From positions 1 to 35,042 of the forward strand of contig CAYPNM010000034.1 of the NCBI GenBank assembly GCA_964412105.1: a stretch of DNA of 35,042 nt, written 5' to 3'. The position numbers and the translations under genes were made by a program. Below the pieces are notes generated by a model. It ran no database searches. It was not told the origin of the DNA and worked only from the letters and a program-made list of their open reading frames with translations. Positions 8,202 to 15,763 of the stretch are shown here, piece after piece (positions within the stretch are counted from its first letter, which is position 1; each line of letters opens with the position of its first letter). The stretch comes from JAKAGZ01 sp964412105 (lineage in GTDB: Bacteria > Bacteroidota > Ignavibacteria > Ignavibacteriales > Ignavibacteriaceae).

Positions 8202-8259
8202 ATAAATAATAAATTCTTTTAATATAAGTATCTACTTGAGTAAAGGTTTTTCACTCAAA

Positions 8260-8706
8260 TCATAAATAGTCTTGAGGTGTAAACTTAAACGAAACTATAT
8301 GAATACCGGATTTGTCCCTATAATTATAAATAAAAGTGACTTTATTATCACGCATAAATTTCATATCCGGATTTGTTTTTATTCTATTTAATAGCGCCGG
8401 TTTCACTTTGTAAATTAAATATTTTACATCAACCGCGCCAATACTATAATTTATAAGTGTGCAGTAATAATAAATACTTTTCCTGTATGTTCCCGTTTTA
8501 TCAAGTCTCGTTTCTGAGTCCATCATAAAAGGGCATCTTTTATTGATTTCATTTGTCATTTTCAACAGTTGAGCTTGTATATTTTCATCAGAGGTATTAA
8601 ATACGTTCGTTATAATTGATTTACCAATTAGGACAGCCATGGCCAATAGAATTATTGAAACAATAATGGTCAGGACTTTTCCCCTTTTACTTTTTGGAAA
8701 GGTCAT
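8260..8706 (-). CDS. Membrane-anchored hypothetical protein with a CPxMxDxETRLD motif
   Basis: A 148-residue protein with a basic N-terminus, one membrane segment at about residues 11-30 and an exported or cytoplasmic C-terminal domain. The segment NKRCPFMMDSETRLDKTGT followed by YYYCTLINYSI is a pattern I have met in small uncharacterised membrane-anchored proteins scattered over many phyla; its role is not known. The basic residues before the membrane segment predict the C-terminal domain outside the cytoplasm. It probably shares a transcript with the exported protein at 7596-8201. Confidence 0.65.
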   Translation of the reverse strand: MTFPKSKRGKVLTIIVSIILLAMAVLIGKSIITNVFNTSDENIQAQLLKMTNEINKRCPFMMDSETRLDKTGTYRKSIYYYCTLINYSIGAVDVKYLIYKVKPALLNRIKTNPDMKFMRDNKVTFIYNYRDKSGIHIVSFKFTPQDYL

Positions 8707-8842
8707 AGTGACAACTTCATTAATTTATTTTGTAAAGCAATAATCATCGTAGTTATAGAAATGAGCACTTACTTTGCGCATGCAATCTCCGCAATAATAT
8801 TCTCCTGCCTTAAACTGCTAATTTGCTATTACAATTAAATAA

Positions 8843-9142
8843 TTATTTTTTCTCTAAATCCAAAATGGCCTGAATAATTAAAGATAGCTTTATATTGAAT
8901 AAATATTTAATAATCTGGTAAAAAGAAAGGAATAATAAAATGAAAGCAAAAGCATAGAATAAAGAAAAGACCCAGGTTGCGTTAATATTATTTTGTTGGT
9001 TAATATTTCGAATAAAAATAAAAACCAAATAGGCAAGAGCGACAAAAAAAGATATCCAGGCGGAACGATAACTCTTTCTTGAAACAGAATTTTTTATTTT
9101 GTCTAACTCTTTTACAAGTTGAATAGTATTATTAGAGCCCAT
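8843..9142 (-). CDS. Small two-helix membrane protein
   Basis: A 99-residue protein with an amphipathic, lysine-rich N-terminal helix (residues 1-25), then two hydrophobic segments at about 29-45 and 56-80 separated by an asparagine-rich loop (NINQQNNINATW), and a lysine C-terminus. This predicts a hairpin in the inner membrane with both ends inside. The family is not recognised. Very AT-rich, like its neighbours. The start ATG follows a weak GGGAAA ribosome-binding site. Confidence 0.6.
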   Translation of the reverse strand: MGSNNTIQLVKELDKIKNSVSRKSYRSAWISFFVALAYLVFIFIRNINQQNNINATWVFSLFYAFAFILLFLSFYQIIKYLFNIKLSLIIQAILDLEKK

Positions 9143-9336
9143 AAAAATTTCCCTATTATTAAAAGACTAAATTATTATTAAACACATTCTGCAAGCTCCC
9201 CCTAAAAAGATTGTATTGGAGTGCGATATTGACTTATGAATTATTCCTGAATACTAAACAAAAAACAGGATATTTTGGTTCCTTGCTATGCTCTCCGGAT
9301 AATATAATTTATCATTGAGCAGATAACCGGTCGTTT

Positions 9337-9753
9337 CTATTCCTTCTTAAAATAATCAGTTATACTTTCCTTCAGCTCTTCGTCTGTCAGTACATACTTC
9401 AGAACAAGCGGCTTCTTTTTCCCATCATACAATATAACTCCGAAATCCACTGAGTCGCGATTAACAATTACTTCCGGGATATAATCTATTACAATAAATT
9501 TTTGAGAAAAATATTCCGGTTCTATACCCATATTTCTTATAAAGGGCACTACCCTGCCGGTATAATAGGAAAAGTCAGCATAAGCCTCCATGTAATCATC
9601 TTTGGCACTGTCTAATTCTGTCTGTGATGGACCGAAAAAATAAACGCCCTTATTAAGAATCTTTATCGAATCCGATTGATCTTGAGATAAGGCAATATTA
9701 AACAGACTTAATGTTATTATGACAATTTTATAAATACTATTCAGAAAAGACAC
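9337..9753 (-). CDS. Exported hypothetical protein with GTG start
   Basis: A 138-residue protein with a signal peptide (hydrophobic residues 9-22, then ALSQ). The first codon is GTG; AAAGG directly precedes it. This start lies inside the upstream gene's last codons or just past its stop at 9766, which suggests translational coupling. The mature region DYIPEVIVNRDSVDFGVILYDGKKKPL looks beta-rich. No family recognised. It probably belongs to an operon with 9766 and 10401. Confidence 0.6.
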   Translation of the reverse strand: MSFLNSIYKIVIITLSLFNIALSQDQSDSIKILNKGVYFFGPSQTELDSAKDDYMEAYADFSYYTGRVVPFIRNMGIEPEYFSQKFIVIDYIPEVIVNRDSVDFGVILYDGKKKPLVLKYVLTDEELKESITDYFKKE

Positions 9754-9765
9754 CTTTATATCAGT

Positions 9766-10299
9766 TTAATTTTGTGTATTGTTTTGAGTGTCGGGGAAAT
9801 ATTTATTATTTAATATTATGATCTCGTTATTGTCTGTAACTTTTAACTTTGCTTTAACAATACCTCCCGTTGGACAACAGCAGGCATCGTCTTTTTTAAA
9901 TACCCGGAAAACTATTGTCATATTTTTAAGATCGATTGAACTACCTCTGCAAAACCAATAATCTTTTGGGATCAGTGCACCAAATGCTTTTAAGAATGCC
10001 GGTATTTTTAATTTGTACCATTTACCCCTCTCAAAAATGAAATAACTCCCCAAATCCCATCCGCCGTTCCCTGATGACATATTGATATGAAGAATCCATC
10101 CATATTCTGTATTAACCAAATCCGGTTTAAGAAAATAAATTACACCTCTCGCATCACTATGTTCATATATTGATTTTACATTAGATTTACTTTTATCACC
10201 TTCCAAAATGACCAGGTTAGTCGTATTATATCCGCTGTCCACAATTCCCGTATTAGCGGAATCATAAGAAAGAGAAATCTGATAGTAGTAATATTTGTT
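9766..10299 (-). CDS. Hypothetical protein, 5' end lost in an assembly gap
   Basis: About 177 residues are visible from the gap to the stop at 9766. The segment KYYYYQISLSYDSANTGIVDSGYNTTNLVILEG opens the readable part. It has a double-cysteine motif (DDACCCPTGG) near the C-terminus, and YFIFERGKWYKLKIPAFLKAFG looks like a beta-rich extracytoplasmic domain. The true start and any signal peptide lie in or beyond the 100 N at 10300-10399, so an apparent TTG start beyond the gap is not trustworthy. It lies between a TPR protein and an exported protein on the same strand, and a shared envelope role is plausible but unproven. Confidence 0.6.
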   Translation of the reverse strand, partial: NKYYYYQISLSYDSANTGIVDSGYNTTNLVILEGDKSKSNVKSIYEHSDARGVIYFLKPDLVNTEYGWILHINMSSGNGGWDLGSYFIFERGKWYKLKIPAFLKAFGALIPKDYWFCRGSSIDLKNMTIVFRVFKKDDACCCPTGGIVKAKLKVTDNNEIIILNNKYFPDTQNNTQN

Positions 10300-10399
10300 N
10301 NNNNNNNNNNNNNNNNNNNNNNNNNNNNNNNNNNNNNNNNNNNNNNNNNNNNNNNNNNNNNNNNNNNNNNNNNNNNNNNNNNNNNNNNNNNNNNNNNNN
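10300..10399. other. Assembly gap of 100 N with unmatched flanks
   Basis: Exactly 100 N. The bases on the two sides do not overlap, so an unknown length is missing, including the start of the gene at 9766-10299. Confidence 0.95.
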
Positions 10400-10400
10400 T

Positions 10401-11246
10401 TCAGCGGTGGCAAATATATTGAAATATTGTTTCCATAACAGAATTAGGGAATACAGATGACCAGCCTTTATTTGGTAATATTTCATTAACGCTGGATAAA
10501 TCATCATATTGTATAACTTTCCCTTTATTGTCGTATTTATAAACCTTAAGTACATTATATGTATTATTTTTGCAGTTAAATTCAATATACTGTATATAAT
10601 ATTTCATATAATATCTTCTAAGCTTGATATCTTCTATTTCCTGATTTCTCTTTTGCCAATAGAGCTTAATATTGTTATTTACCAGTGGCGCTAATTTTAA
10701 TTCATCCTGTCGTGGTATTGTGACTCCATCCCAATAATATTTTAACTGTACCTTAATAATGTTTTTCCGTTTGTTTAATGAATTTGTCTTTAAATAGATA
10801 TCTTCTATATCCGATGTTGTTATATATTCATAACCATCTAACAGGAATCTATCTGCTTTAGGTATAAAATCCGGAACCGGAGATGCTTCTCTCGCCAGGC
10901 GGAAATATCTGGACATTTTATTTAAGTCACCCAGCATATAATAACACTCGGCGTATAGCCAGTATAATGAATATTTATTATAAGCCTTCGACGATAATTT
11001 TAAGGCCTTATTTAAATATGATATAGCCTTTTTATATTCATTGATATTCTTAAAGCAATATGCAATTTCATAATAGGTTTGCTTATACCCTTCCTCTTTT
11101 TGGATTTCTGCATTCAGAAAATACTTTACGGCATTATTATAATCATATTTCTTATAATAATTATTAGCTAGTTCTAGATTTTGTGGAAAATAAGTTGTTG
11201 TTAAAACCAGAAATAAAAAAAGTATTCGAGATAAATATCTGGACAT
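10401..11246 (-). CDS. Exported TPR-repeat protein
   Basis: A 281-residue protein with a signal peptide (residues 1-22, ending TTYFPQ). Residues 23-130 hold about three TPR-like helix pairs, with typical spacing of small residues and tyrosines in ANNYYKKYDYNNAVKYFLNAE, YYEIAYCFKNINEYKKAISYLNKAL and LYWLYAECYYMLGDLNKMSRYFRLA. TPRs bind other proteins. The C-terminal part (about 215-281: YIQYIEFNCKNNTYNVLKVYKYDNKG ... VFPNSVMETIFQYICHR) resembles the surface-adhesin-E-like domain in which two cysteines close a disulfide. The stop TGA is at the very edge of an assembly gap, but the frame closes cleanly. Likely a periplasmic scaffold. Confidence 0.7.
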   Translation of the reverse strand: MSRYLSRILFLFLVLTTTYFPQNLELANNYYKKYDYNNAVKYFLNAEIQKEEGYKQTYYEIAYCFKNINEYKKAISYLNKALKLSSKAYNKYSLYWLYAECYYMLGDLNKMSRYFRLAREASPVPDFIPKADRFLLDGYEYITTSDIEDIYLKTNSLNKRKNIIKVQLKYYWDGVTIPRQDELKLAPLVNNNIKLYWQKRNQEIEDIKLRRYYMKYYIQYIEFNCKNNTYNVLKVYKYDNKGKVIQYDDLSSVNEILPNKGWSSVFPNSVMETIFQYICHR

Positions 11247-11481
11247 TTTAGAATCACCAGGAAGCTATGATTGCATTATTATGCTTCTATGAGTAAACTA
11301 TTTTATTAAACCTTTTTGTAATTTCATCAGCAGTTTTATAATATGCCGCATTTGGATGCTATTTCAACCTATAGTGTTAATTAGTCTGAATGCAATACCC
11401 TTACCATATATTTGCAGAGGATTTCATTTAATTCGTACAAAGGCAGCAGTTTTATTGTATTTCCCTAACACCTGATATTGT

Positions 11482-11745
11482 TTAATGCTTTAATCTGGCT
11501 AAATCATTAGGTGTCTTCTTCATAAACCGGGAAGTCCAATTGGCAACGGCGTAGATCATTACTCCATCTTCGGAATCTATAAATTCTTTAAAGTGATCCA
11601 TCAACCCGGCACATGAGGTATTAAGCATATTAAAGCAATAAGTCGATTCCATAATTTGTACGGCTTGTATTTTCTTTAATTCATCATAGAGCGGTTGATA
11701 ATCTTGTTCTTTACGTAGATCACAGCTCATAAAATAAAGTGCCAT
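11482..11745 (-). CDS. Small protein with a Cas2/VapD-like ferredoxin fold pattern
   Basis: An 87-residue protein beginning MALYFMSCDLRKEQDYQPLYDELKKI. The beta1-alpha1-beta2 pattern (YFMSCDL, then helix, then AVQIMESTYCF) and the later FKEFIDSEDGVMIYAV strand resemble Cas2/VapD-like endoribonuclease folds. Similar stand-alone proteins occur outside CRISPR loci, sometimes labelled SinR family. No CRISPR repeats or cas genes are present here, so a CRISPR role is not supported. A strong ribosome-binding site, AAGGAGG, lies before ATG. Whether it is an RNase, a toxin or neither is open. Confidence 0.65.
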   Translation of the reverse strand: MALYFMSCDLRKEQDYQPLYDELKKIQAVQIMESTYCFNMLNTSCAGLMDHFKEFIDSEDGVMIYAVANWTSRFMKKTPNDLARLKH

Positions 11746-11946
11746 TTAGATCCTCCTTGATAAATGTCATATTAATGGTATTATTAAAGTTCTTCACAAT
11801 CCATCATAAATTTGTGTAAATCCTTTCTTCTAAGGTTAATGCCTTACCCGGAAATAAAATACTTAAAAACAATTTAGATTAGTATCCCCTCAATATTTAC
11901 AATAATTTTTGCAGTGATTTAATTTGCTTGAATATCAGATTCAATT

Positions 11947-11976
11947 AAAAAAGGCTTGATCAGCTCAAGCCTTTTA
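11947..11976 (-). terminator. Intrinsic terminator of the DUF4382 gene
   Basis: AAGGCTTGA (from 11951) and TCAAGCCTT (to 11973) form a 9-bp stem with a five-base loop. On the minus strand a run of T follows the stem, 20-odd bases past the stop at 11999. The A-run on the other arm could make it work in both directions. Confidence 0.8.
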
Positions 11977-11998
11977 ATTCCTATAAAACATTAGACTA

Positions 11999-12799
11999 TT
12001 ATTTCGAAAGCTCAATAGTTCCAAGATTTATTGTGCTGCCTGCATCGAGATTGCTTGTTGTAAATGTTGTATCCTTATACGATGTATCTTCAGGATATAT
12101 AGTTATGGTGTATGTTCCCGGAGTTAAATAAATTAATTTAAATCCACCCATATCATCAGTAAAGGTGGACGCAGTATCAAGGTCTGATATTGCCTCAACG
12201 CTTGAAGTAAAAGAATTAGGCGAAACCATACCTGAAATTATTCCTGTTGTTGCTGCAGCGCCTGATCTGATTACAGGTTTTAAGGAGTATTGAAGATTGT
12301 TGATTGTCCCTGAAACTACAATGGACTTACCGGCATCAAAATCCAACATAATATTATATAGAAAACCATCTTGTAAATTTGCATCTACGTTAAGCTTCAC
12401 GCCGGTCTGAACCCCGCTCGGGATTGTTAATGTATGTTGCACTCCATTTACTACTACGTAGCTTCCCGAACCAATGAACAATCTTATTTGTGAATACCTT
12501 CCTGTAGGCAGGGTATCCTTGCCTATAATTGTGCTTGCCCCGTTTACAAGTGTCTTTAGATTATACATATCGCGCGTATTGTTTAAAGTATACCAGCCAT
12601 GCAAAGTATCGCCATTTGCAATATGAGCCTGAACGCTGTCAATGAAAATATTAACAGAATCATAGGAAACAGCCGGAGCATCTGTCATAGAGACCTGTAA
12701 AATTCCCGTACCTGCAGGTGTAGTCGGATTATCCGAACAACTGTAAAAGAAAAGAGCTATCCCCATAAAAGCTACAAGCTTAATTACTAAACCTTTCAT
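11999..12799 (-). CDS. DUF4382 domain lipoprotein with a carboxypeptidase-regulatory-like tail
   Basis: A 266-residue lipoprotein: signal MKGLVIKLVAFMGIALFFYSC with a lipobox ending in cysteine 21, then a short SDNPTTPAG linker. Residues 32-175 match the DUF4382 pattern GILQVSMTDAPAVSYDSVNIFIDSV and a later PTGRYSQIRLFIG. Residues 180-262 look like a carboxypeptidase-regulatory-like beta-sandwich (GIISGMVSPNSF ... GGFKLIYLTPGTYTITIYPED). DUF4382 lipoproteins are exported surface proteins of unknown function, common in this lineage. A candidate -7 box lies at 12846-12853, and a clear terminator follows at 11947. The lipoprotein at 21150 has a comparable architecture. Confidence 0.85.
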   Translation of the reverse strand: MKGLVIKLVAFMGIALFFYSCSDNPTTPAGTGILQVSMTDAPAVSYDSVNIFIDSVQAHIANGDTLHGWYTLNNTRDMYNLKTLVNGASTIIGKDTLPTGRYSQIRLFIGSGSYVVVNGVQHTLTIPSGVQTGVKLNVDANLQDGFLYNIMLDFDAGKSIVVSGTINNLQYSLKPVIRSGAAATTGIISGMVSPNSFTSSVEAISDLDTASTFTDDMGGFKLIYLTPGTYTITIYPEDTSYKDTTFTTSNLDAGSTINLGTIELSK

Positions 12800-12845
12800 T
12801 TATAATACTACATAAAAAGTTGTTATTTTTCGAAGTATTACCTGT

Positions 12846-12876
12846 CAAAAATAAAGCCGGAAAATTGTTCGTCAGA
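12846..12876 (-). promoter_or_regulatory. Candidate promoter of the DUF4382 gene
   Basis: On the minus strand TATTTTTG (12846-12853) is identical to the -7 box of several promoters in this window. A CTGAC sequence about 22 bases upstream is a weak match to the TTG box. The start codon is about 47 bases downstream of the box. Confidence 0.4.
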
Positions 12877-13063
12877 TGTTTAAAATTATATCGCAATCAC
12901 AATAATTTAGTCGGAGCTTTTGGAAAGGGTACGCAATAATGACAAAATGTGTGCAAAATTTGTCTTCCATGCATACATATCTAATTGTAATAAAAAAAAT
13001 TGAATAATAATTAGTTCAATATGCTATTAGACCAGAAGACTGAAGGGACTAAATACAGAAAAG

Positions 13064-13095
13064 CAAAAAAATAACCCGCCTCCTCTGAAGCGGGT
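13064..13095 (-). terminator. Minus-strand intrinsic terminator without an obvious gene
   Basis: ACCCGC (13074-13079) pairs with GCGGGT (13090-13095); on the minus strand the stem is followed by TATTTTTTT. No minus-strand gene lies within several hundred bases upstream of it, so it would end an antisense or non-coding transcript that starts somewhere in 13100-13400, or simply guard against read-through. Confidence 0.6.
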
Positions 13096-13180
13096 CTTCC
13101 CCGCCGCTAAATTACGAAATAATCTGCTTAAATAACATTCATTTTTTATTGGGGAAAACGACAGTTTTTCTCATAATTAC

Positions 13181-13385
13181 CGGGAACTTTTATTAATCCG
13201 CTTTTGTTGTTTTTTTACAGCCATATAATAATGGTCTGTATGTTTATTCGTAACTCTCTCCGATATAACATTCTAGTTTGATAAATACGAATAAGCAATC
13301 TTGCGCGGGGTCACGGCATTTTCTCCAATCCCGCGATAAATTATAGTATAGCCGGATACTAGCTTTGTTTCCGGCTATTTATTTT
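13181..13385 (+). ncRNA. Structured RNA candidate, copy 1, ending in an intrinsic terminator
   Basis: No open frame of note. In order: a block starting CGGGAACTTTTATTAATCC (13181-13199) and ending CTTTTGTT; helix A, TACAGCCAT/ATGGTCTGTA (13216-13224 with 13231-13240, six-base loop, one bulged T); helix B, TTATTCGTA/TACGAATAA (13244-13252 with 13286-13294); helix C, CGCGGG/CCCGCG (13304-13309 with 13330-13335); and a terminator hairpin AGCCGGA/TCCGGCT (13350-13356 with 13370-13376) followed by ATTTATTTT. The same order of elements is found at 23235-23434 with different bases in helices A, B, C. Helix A overlaps a TATAAT-like sequence, so it might instead be an operator over a promoter. It ends 27 bases before the small gene at 13413. 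Confidence 0.6.
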
Positions 13386-13412
13386 CAAATTAGCTATTAA
13401 CTGTATAATTTT

Positions 13413-13688
13413 ATGTCTTCATTAAACGAAATCACATCTGAATACAGTGATGTAATCGGATGGATCAAAAATGGTATAAAATCAGATCCGGCTGGCACTT
13501 CTAAAATAATCAGTTCATATATAAACTTTATAAGCTATGCATTTGATAAGCCATATGAGGATATTTATGACCTGGCTTATCTTACTGAATTTGATTCCTT
13601 GAATGAAGAAGAGATAAAAATATTAGAAATTTATTATGCTCTTCTTCAAAAACGTCTTCATAAACATCATCAATCTTTAACTTTTTAG
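13413..13688 (+). CDS. Small helical orphan protein, 91 aa
   Basis: A 91-residue, mostly helical, acidic protein with no signal peptide or membrane segment; the C-terminus is basic (KRLHKHHQ). No family recognised. There is no Shine-Dalgarno sequence before ATG, which is common in Bacteroidota-type genomes. It starts just downstream of the terminator of the structured RNA candidate at 13181-13385, so read-through or regulation of that terminator would control it; this is inference. A REP-like palindrome begins 12 bases past the stop. Could be a small adaptor or an immunity-type protein, but nothing in the sequence decides this. Confidence 0.6.
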   Translation: MSSLNEITSEYSDVIGWIKNGIKSDPAGTSKIISSYINFISYAFDKPYEDIYDLAYLTEFDSLNEEEIKILEIYYALLQKRLHKHHQSLTF

Positions 13689-13700
13689 CTTTGCAACAAC

Positions 13701-13714
13701 CTGCCTTCCGGCAG
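13701..13714. repeat. REP-like palindrome (copy 2)
   Basis: CTGCC-TTCC-GGCAG, the same core as the palindromes at 2346-2370 and 29947-29963. It directly follows the gene at 13413 and may form the end of its transcript. Confidence 0.5.
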
Positions 13715-13996
13715 ACAGTTTTCTTCCCGCTATTCACATAAACATAATCACCCATATCGCTCGGAAGTAACAACACTGATGGAGTTTAACAGACTGGCAA
13801 TTGGTTATTTAGTTTTAAGAAATCATTTTAGTTATTCTCTCTTTTCTCTATTAGCTATACAAGAAAATTTTATATTTTTACAACATCTCTTTCAGGTAAT
13901 AAAAAAAAGTAAATTCCGGAGACTAAAAAAATATTTAATACATTGAACCTTCTTTAAATATTTTGCATCACATCACGGTGAATTAGGGGGTGGGGG

Positions 13997-14021
13997 TATA
14001 ATTAGGAGTGACATTAATGTC
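13997..14021 (+). promoter_or_regulatory. Candidate promoter and operator before the octahaem cytochrome gene
   Basis: TATAAT (13997-14002) sits between a G-rich run (two GGGGG tracts, 13985-13996) and the perfect palindrome GACATTAATGTC (14010-14021). No good -35 box is visible, which suggests activator dependence. The palindrome lies where a start-site operator would be. The start ATG at 14108 is about 90 bases downstream. The rest of 13715-14107 is AT-rich with nothing else recognisable. Confidence 0.35.
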
Positions 14022-14107
14022 TCACAAAACAAACTTTGCATTTCCATTGGTAGCGACCGCTACCGCTTTAACATCTGTAATAGTTAAAGAGTGTAAAAGG
14101 AGGAGAA

Positions 14108-15610
14108 ATGAAAAAATTAAAAATCTCATCAACAATTTTGGGGGTTCTGTTCTTATTTGCAGGCTTGAGTTCAGCTCAGCAAAGCACCGGCCTGCTTGGT
14201 AAATGGGTGCATCCCGGCAACGATGCTATAAAAGAAAACGGTTACCAGGGTGCTCAGACCTGTACTGCATGCCACGAAAATGCACTGAATGAAATTTCTC
14301 ATACAGTACACTGGAACCTTGCGTCACAGGTTAGAAATGTTCAGGGACTTCCCGATAGTTCATGGTGGGGAATGATAAATCGTGAATGTGCCTTAGCAGG
14401 TTCAACAAGTCCATCAAACTGGACTGCCGCAACAAACGGCAAATTCAGTGTGCAGGCAGCAGGCTGCGGTGTGTGCCATATAGGCTCGTTAAGCTCGCCT
14501 CCTATGCCAGGGCAAAAAATCACTGAAGCTGAATTAAATACAGTGGACTGTTTGGTTTGCCACGCTGAAGATTATGACTGGCAAAAAAGAGCTACACTGG
14601 TAAAAGATGCTTCAGGTGTGCACTGGGGTGCAGATACTTCTTTGAAAGCTGCTTTGAGTATAACCAAAACTCCCACAACCGAAGCCTGCCTCAGGTGTCA
14701 CGAACATTCCTTTTCTGATGATTATAAAAGAGGAATGCCATATACAGCAGATAACGACGTTCACGCGAAAGCCGGACTGAGCTGCCTGACGTGTCATACT
14801 TCCGAAAACCATAAGATAGCTAAGGGAATGTATGAATCGGATATGGTTGCTAACGACTTGCCGGATGTTTCGGTTGATTGTGCTAACTGCCACGGTGATA
14901 AACCTCATCAGGGTAAGATTGGCGAAACTCTCAATGCACACATTGATAAGATCGCTTGTCAAACCTGTCATATACCGGAAGCAAGCGGCATAGTATATGA
15001 AAACTGGGGCAAGCCTGTGAAAGATAATATAAGAGGAAAGTACAGCGAACTCTCAAAGTTTGACAAAATACCTGCTGATCCTGATCTATATGTACCTACT
15101 GACACTATAAAGATGGGTCATCCATCATATATCTGGAGAGTTCCTAATACTAAAGATCAGAAAAACGCACAAAGCTGGATGGCATTTGCAACCGCTGATA
15201 TTAATACATCCGGCGCAAAAATATTTCCTGTCAGAGGACTTACGCAGGTTATGCTCTTTGACAAAAATCTGAAAATGTGGCAGGCACCCGGAATGGCGTT
15301 CCTCAAGAAAAATGCTGAGATGGCAACATTTCCGATGCTGCTTGCACCGAACAGAGAAGTTTACAACAAAACCGGCAATATAAAAGAAGCAATAGATGCC
15401 GGCATGAAGCCATTTGAAAAAATGGGTCTCAAATGGAGTGGAGAATGGATGGCAATGCAGGTACCCGGCACTTCATATATTTCCGTTAATCACGGAGTAA
15501 AAAAGTTCGGACTCTCCTGCAGTTCCTGTCATTCAAAAGACGGTGTCATGAATTTCAGTGCGCTTGGCTACACACCTCAACAGGTAAAGGAACTTGAGAA
15601 AAAGAAATAA
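14108..15610 (+). CDS. Octahaem c-type cytochrome (tetrathionate-reductase/OTR-like)
   Basis: A 500-residue periplasmic cytochrome. Signal peptide: residues 1-24 (ending SSAQ). Eight CxxCH haem motifs start at about residues 52, 120, 148, 194, 226, 258, 284 and 471. The CTACHENALNEISHTVHW and IACQTCHIPE segments and a final CSSCH far from the others match the octahaem tetrathionate-reductase-like family, related to hydroxylamine oxidoreductase-type multihaem enzymes; these reduce tetrathionate, nitrite or hydroxylamine in vitro. Whether this copy is an enzyme or a pure electron carrier is unknown; a catalytic haem with a non-histidine ligand cannot be picked out with certainty. A strong AAAGGAGGAG precedes ATG. 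No maturation or quinol-dehydrogenase gene is adjacent, and the gene is monocistronic, closed by a hairpin at 15718-15742. Confidence 0.85.
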   Translation: MKKLKISSTILGVLFLFAGLSSAQQSTGLLGKWVHPGNDAIKENGYQGAQTCTACHENALNEISHTVHWNLASQVRNVQGLPDSSWWGMINRECALAGSTSPSNWTAATNGKFSVQAAGCGVCHIGSLSSPPMPGQKITEAELNTVDCLVCHAEDYDWQKRATLVKDASGVHWGADTSLKAALSITKTPTTEACLRCHEHSFSDDYKRGMPYTADNDVHAKAGLSCLTCHTSENHKIAKGMYESDMVANDLPDVSVDCANCHGDKPHQGKIGETLNAHIDKIACQTCHIPEASGIVYENWGKPVKDNIRGKYSELSKFDKIPADPDLYVPTDTIKMGHPSYIWRVPNTKDQKNAQSWMAFATADINTSGAKIFPVRGLTQVMLFDKNLKMWQAPGMAFLKKNAEMATFPMLLAPNREVYNKTGNIKEAIDAGMKPFEKMGLKWSGEWMAMQVPGTSYISVNHGVKKFGLSCSSCHSKDGVMNFSALGYTPQQVKELEKKK

Positions 15611-15717
15611 GTGAGTGAGTGGTTTTCCCGATCGGAAGTGGTAATATTTCAATAAGACCTGTAATTTGTTTAAAAATACTTCCGCGGGATCTTGTTTAAA
15701 ACATGATATAAATTAGC

Positions 15718-15742
15718 GAGGCGGGATTTTAAGACCCGCCTC
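15718..15742. terminator. Stem-loop between converging cytochrome and mddA genes
   Basis: GAGGCGGG (15718-15725) and CCCGCCTC (15735-15742) form a perfect 8-bp GC-rich stem with a nine-base loop. It lies between two genes that converge, as a bidirectional terminator would. The T-run is poor on both sides. Confidence 0.6.
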
Positions 15743-15763
15743 ACTTCAAAAACATTTTATTGA

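Noticed and set aside
13413..13688. Type III toxin-antitoxin system made of the RNA at 13181-13385 and the 91-residue gene
   Set aside because: RNA, terminator, small gene is the right order, but the RNA lacks tandem repeats and the protein is too short and unlike ToxN-family toxins. The second RNA copy has no such gene.
14008..14202. 64-codon plus-strand open frame over the cytochrome start
   Set aside because: It overlaps the promoter palindrome and the signal peptide of the cytochrome in another frame, and shows no family features.
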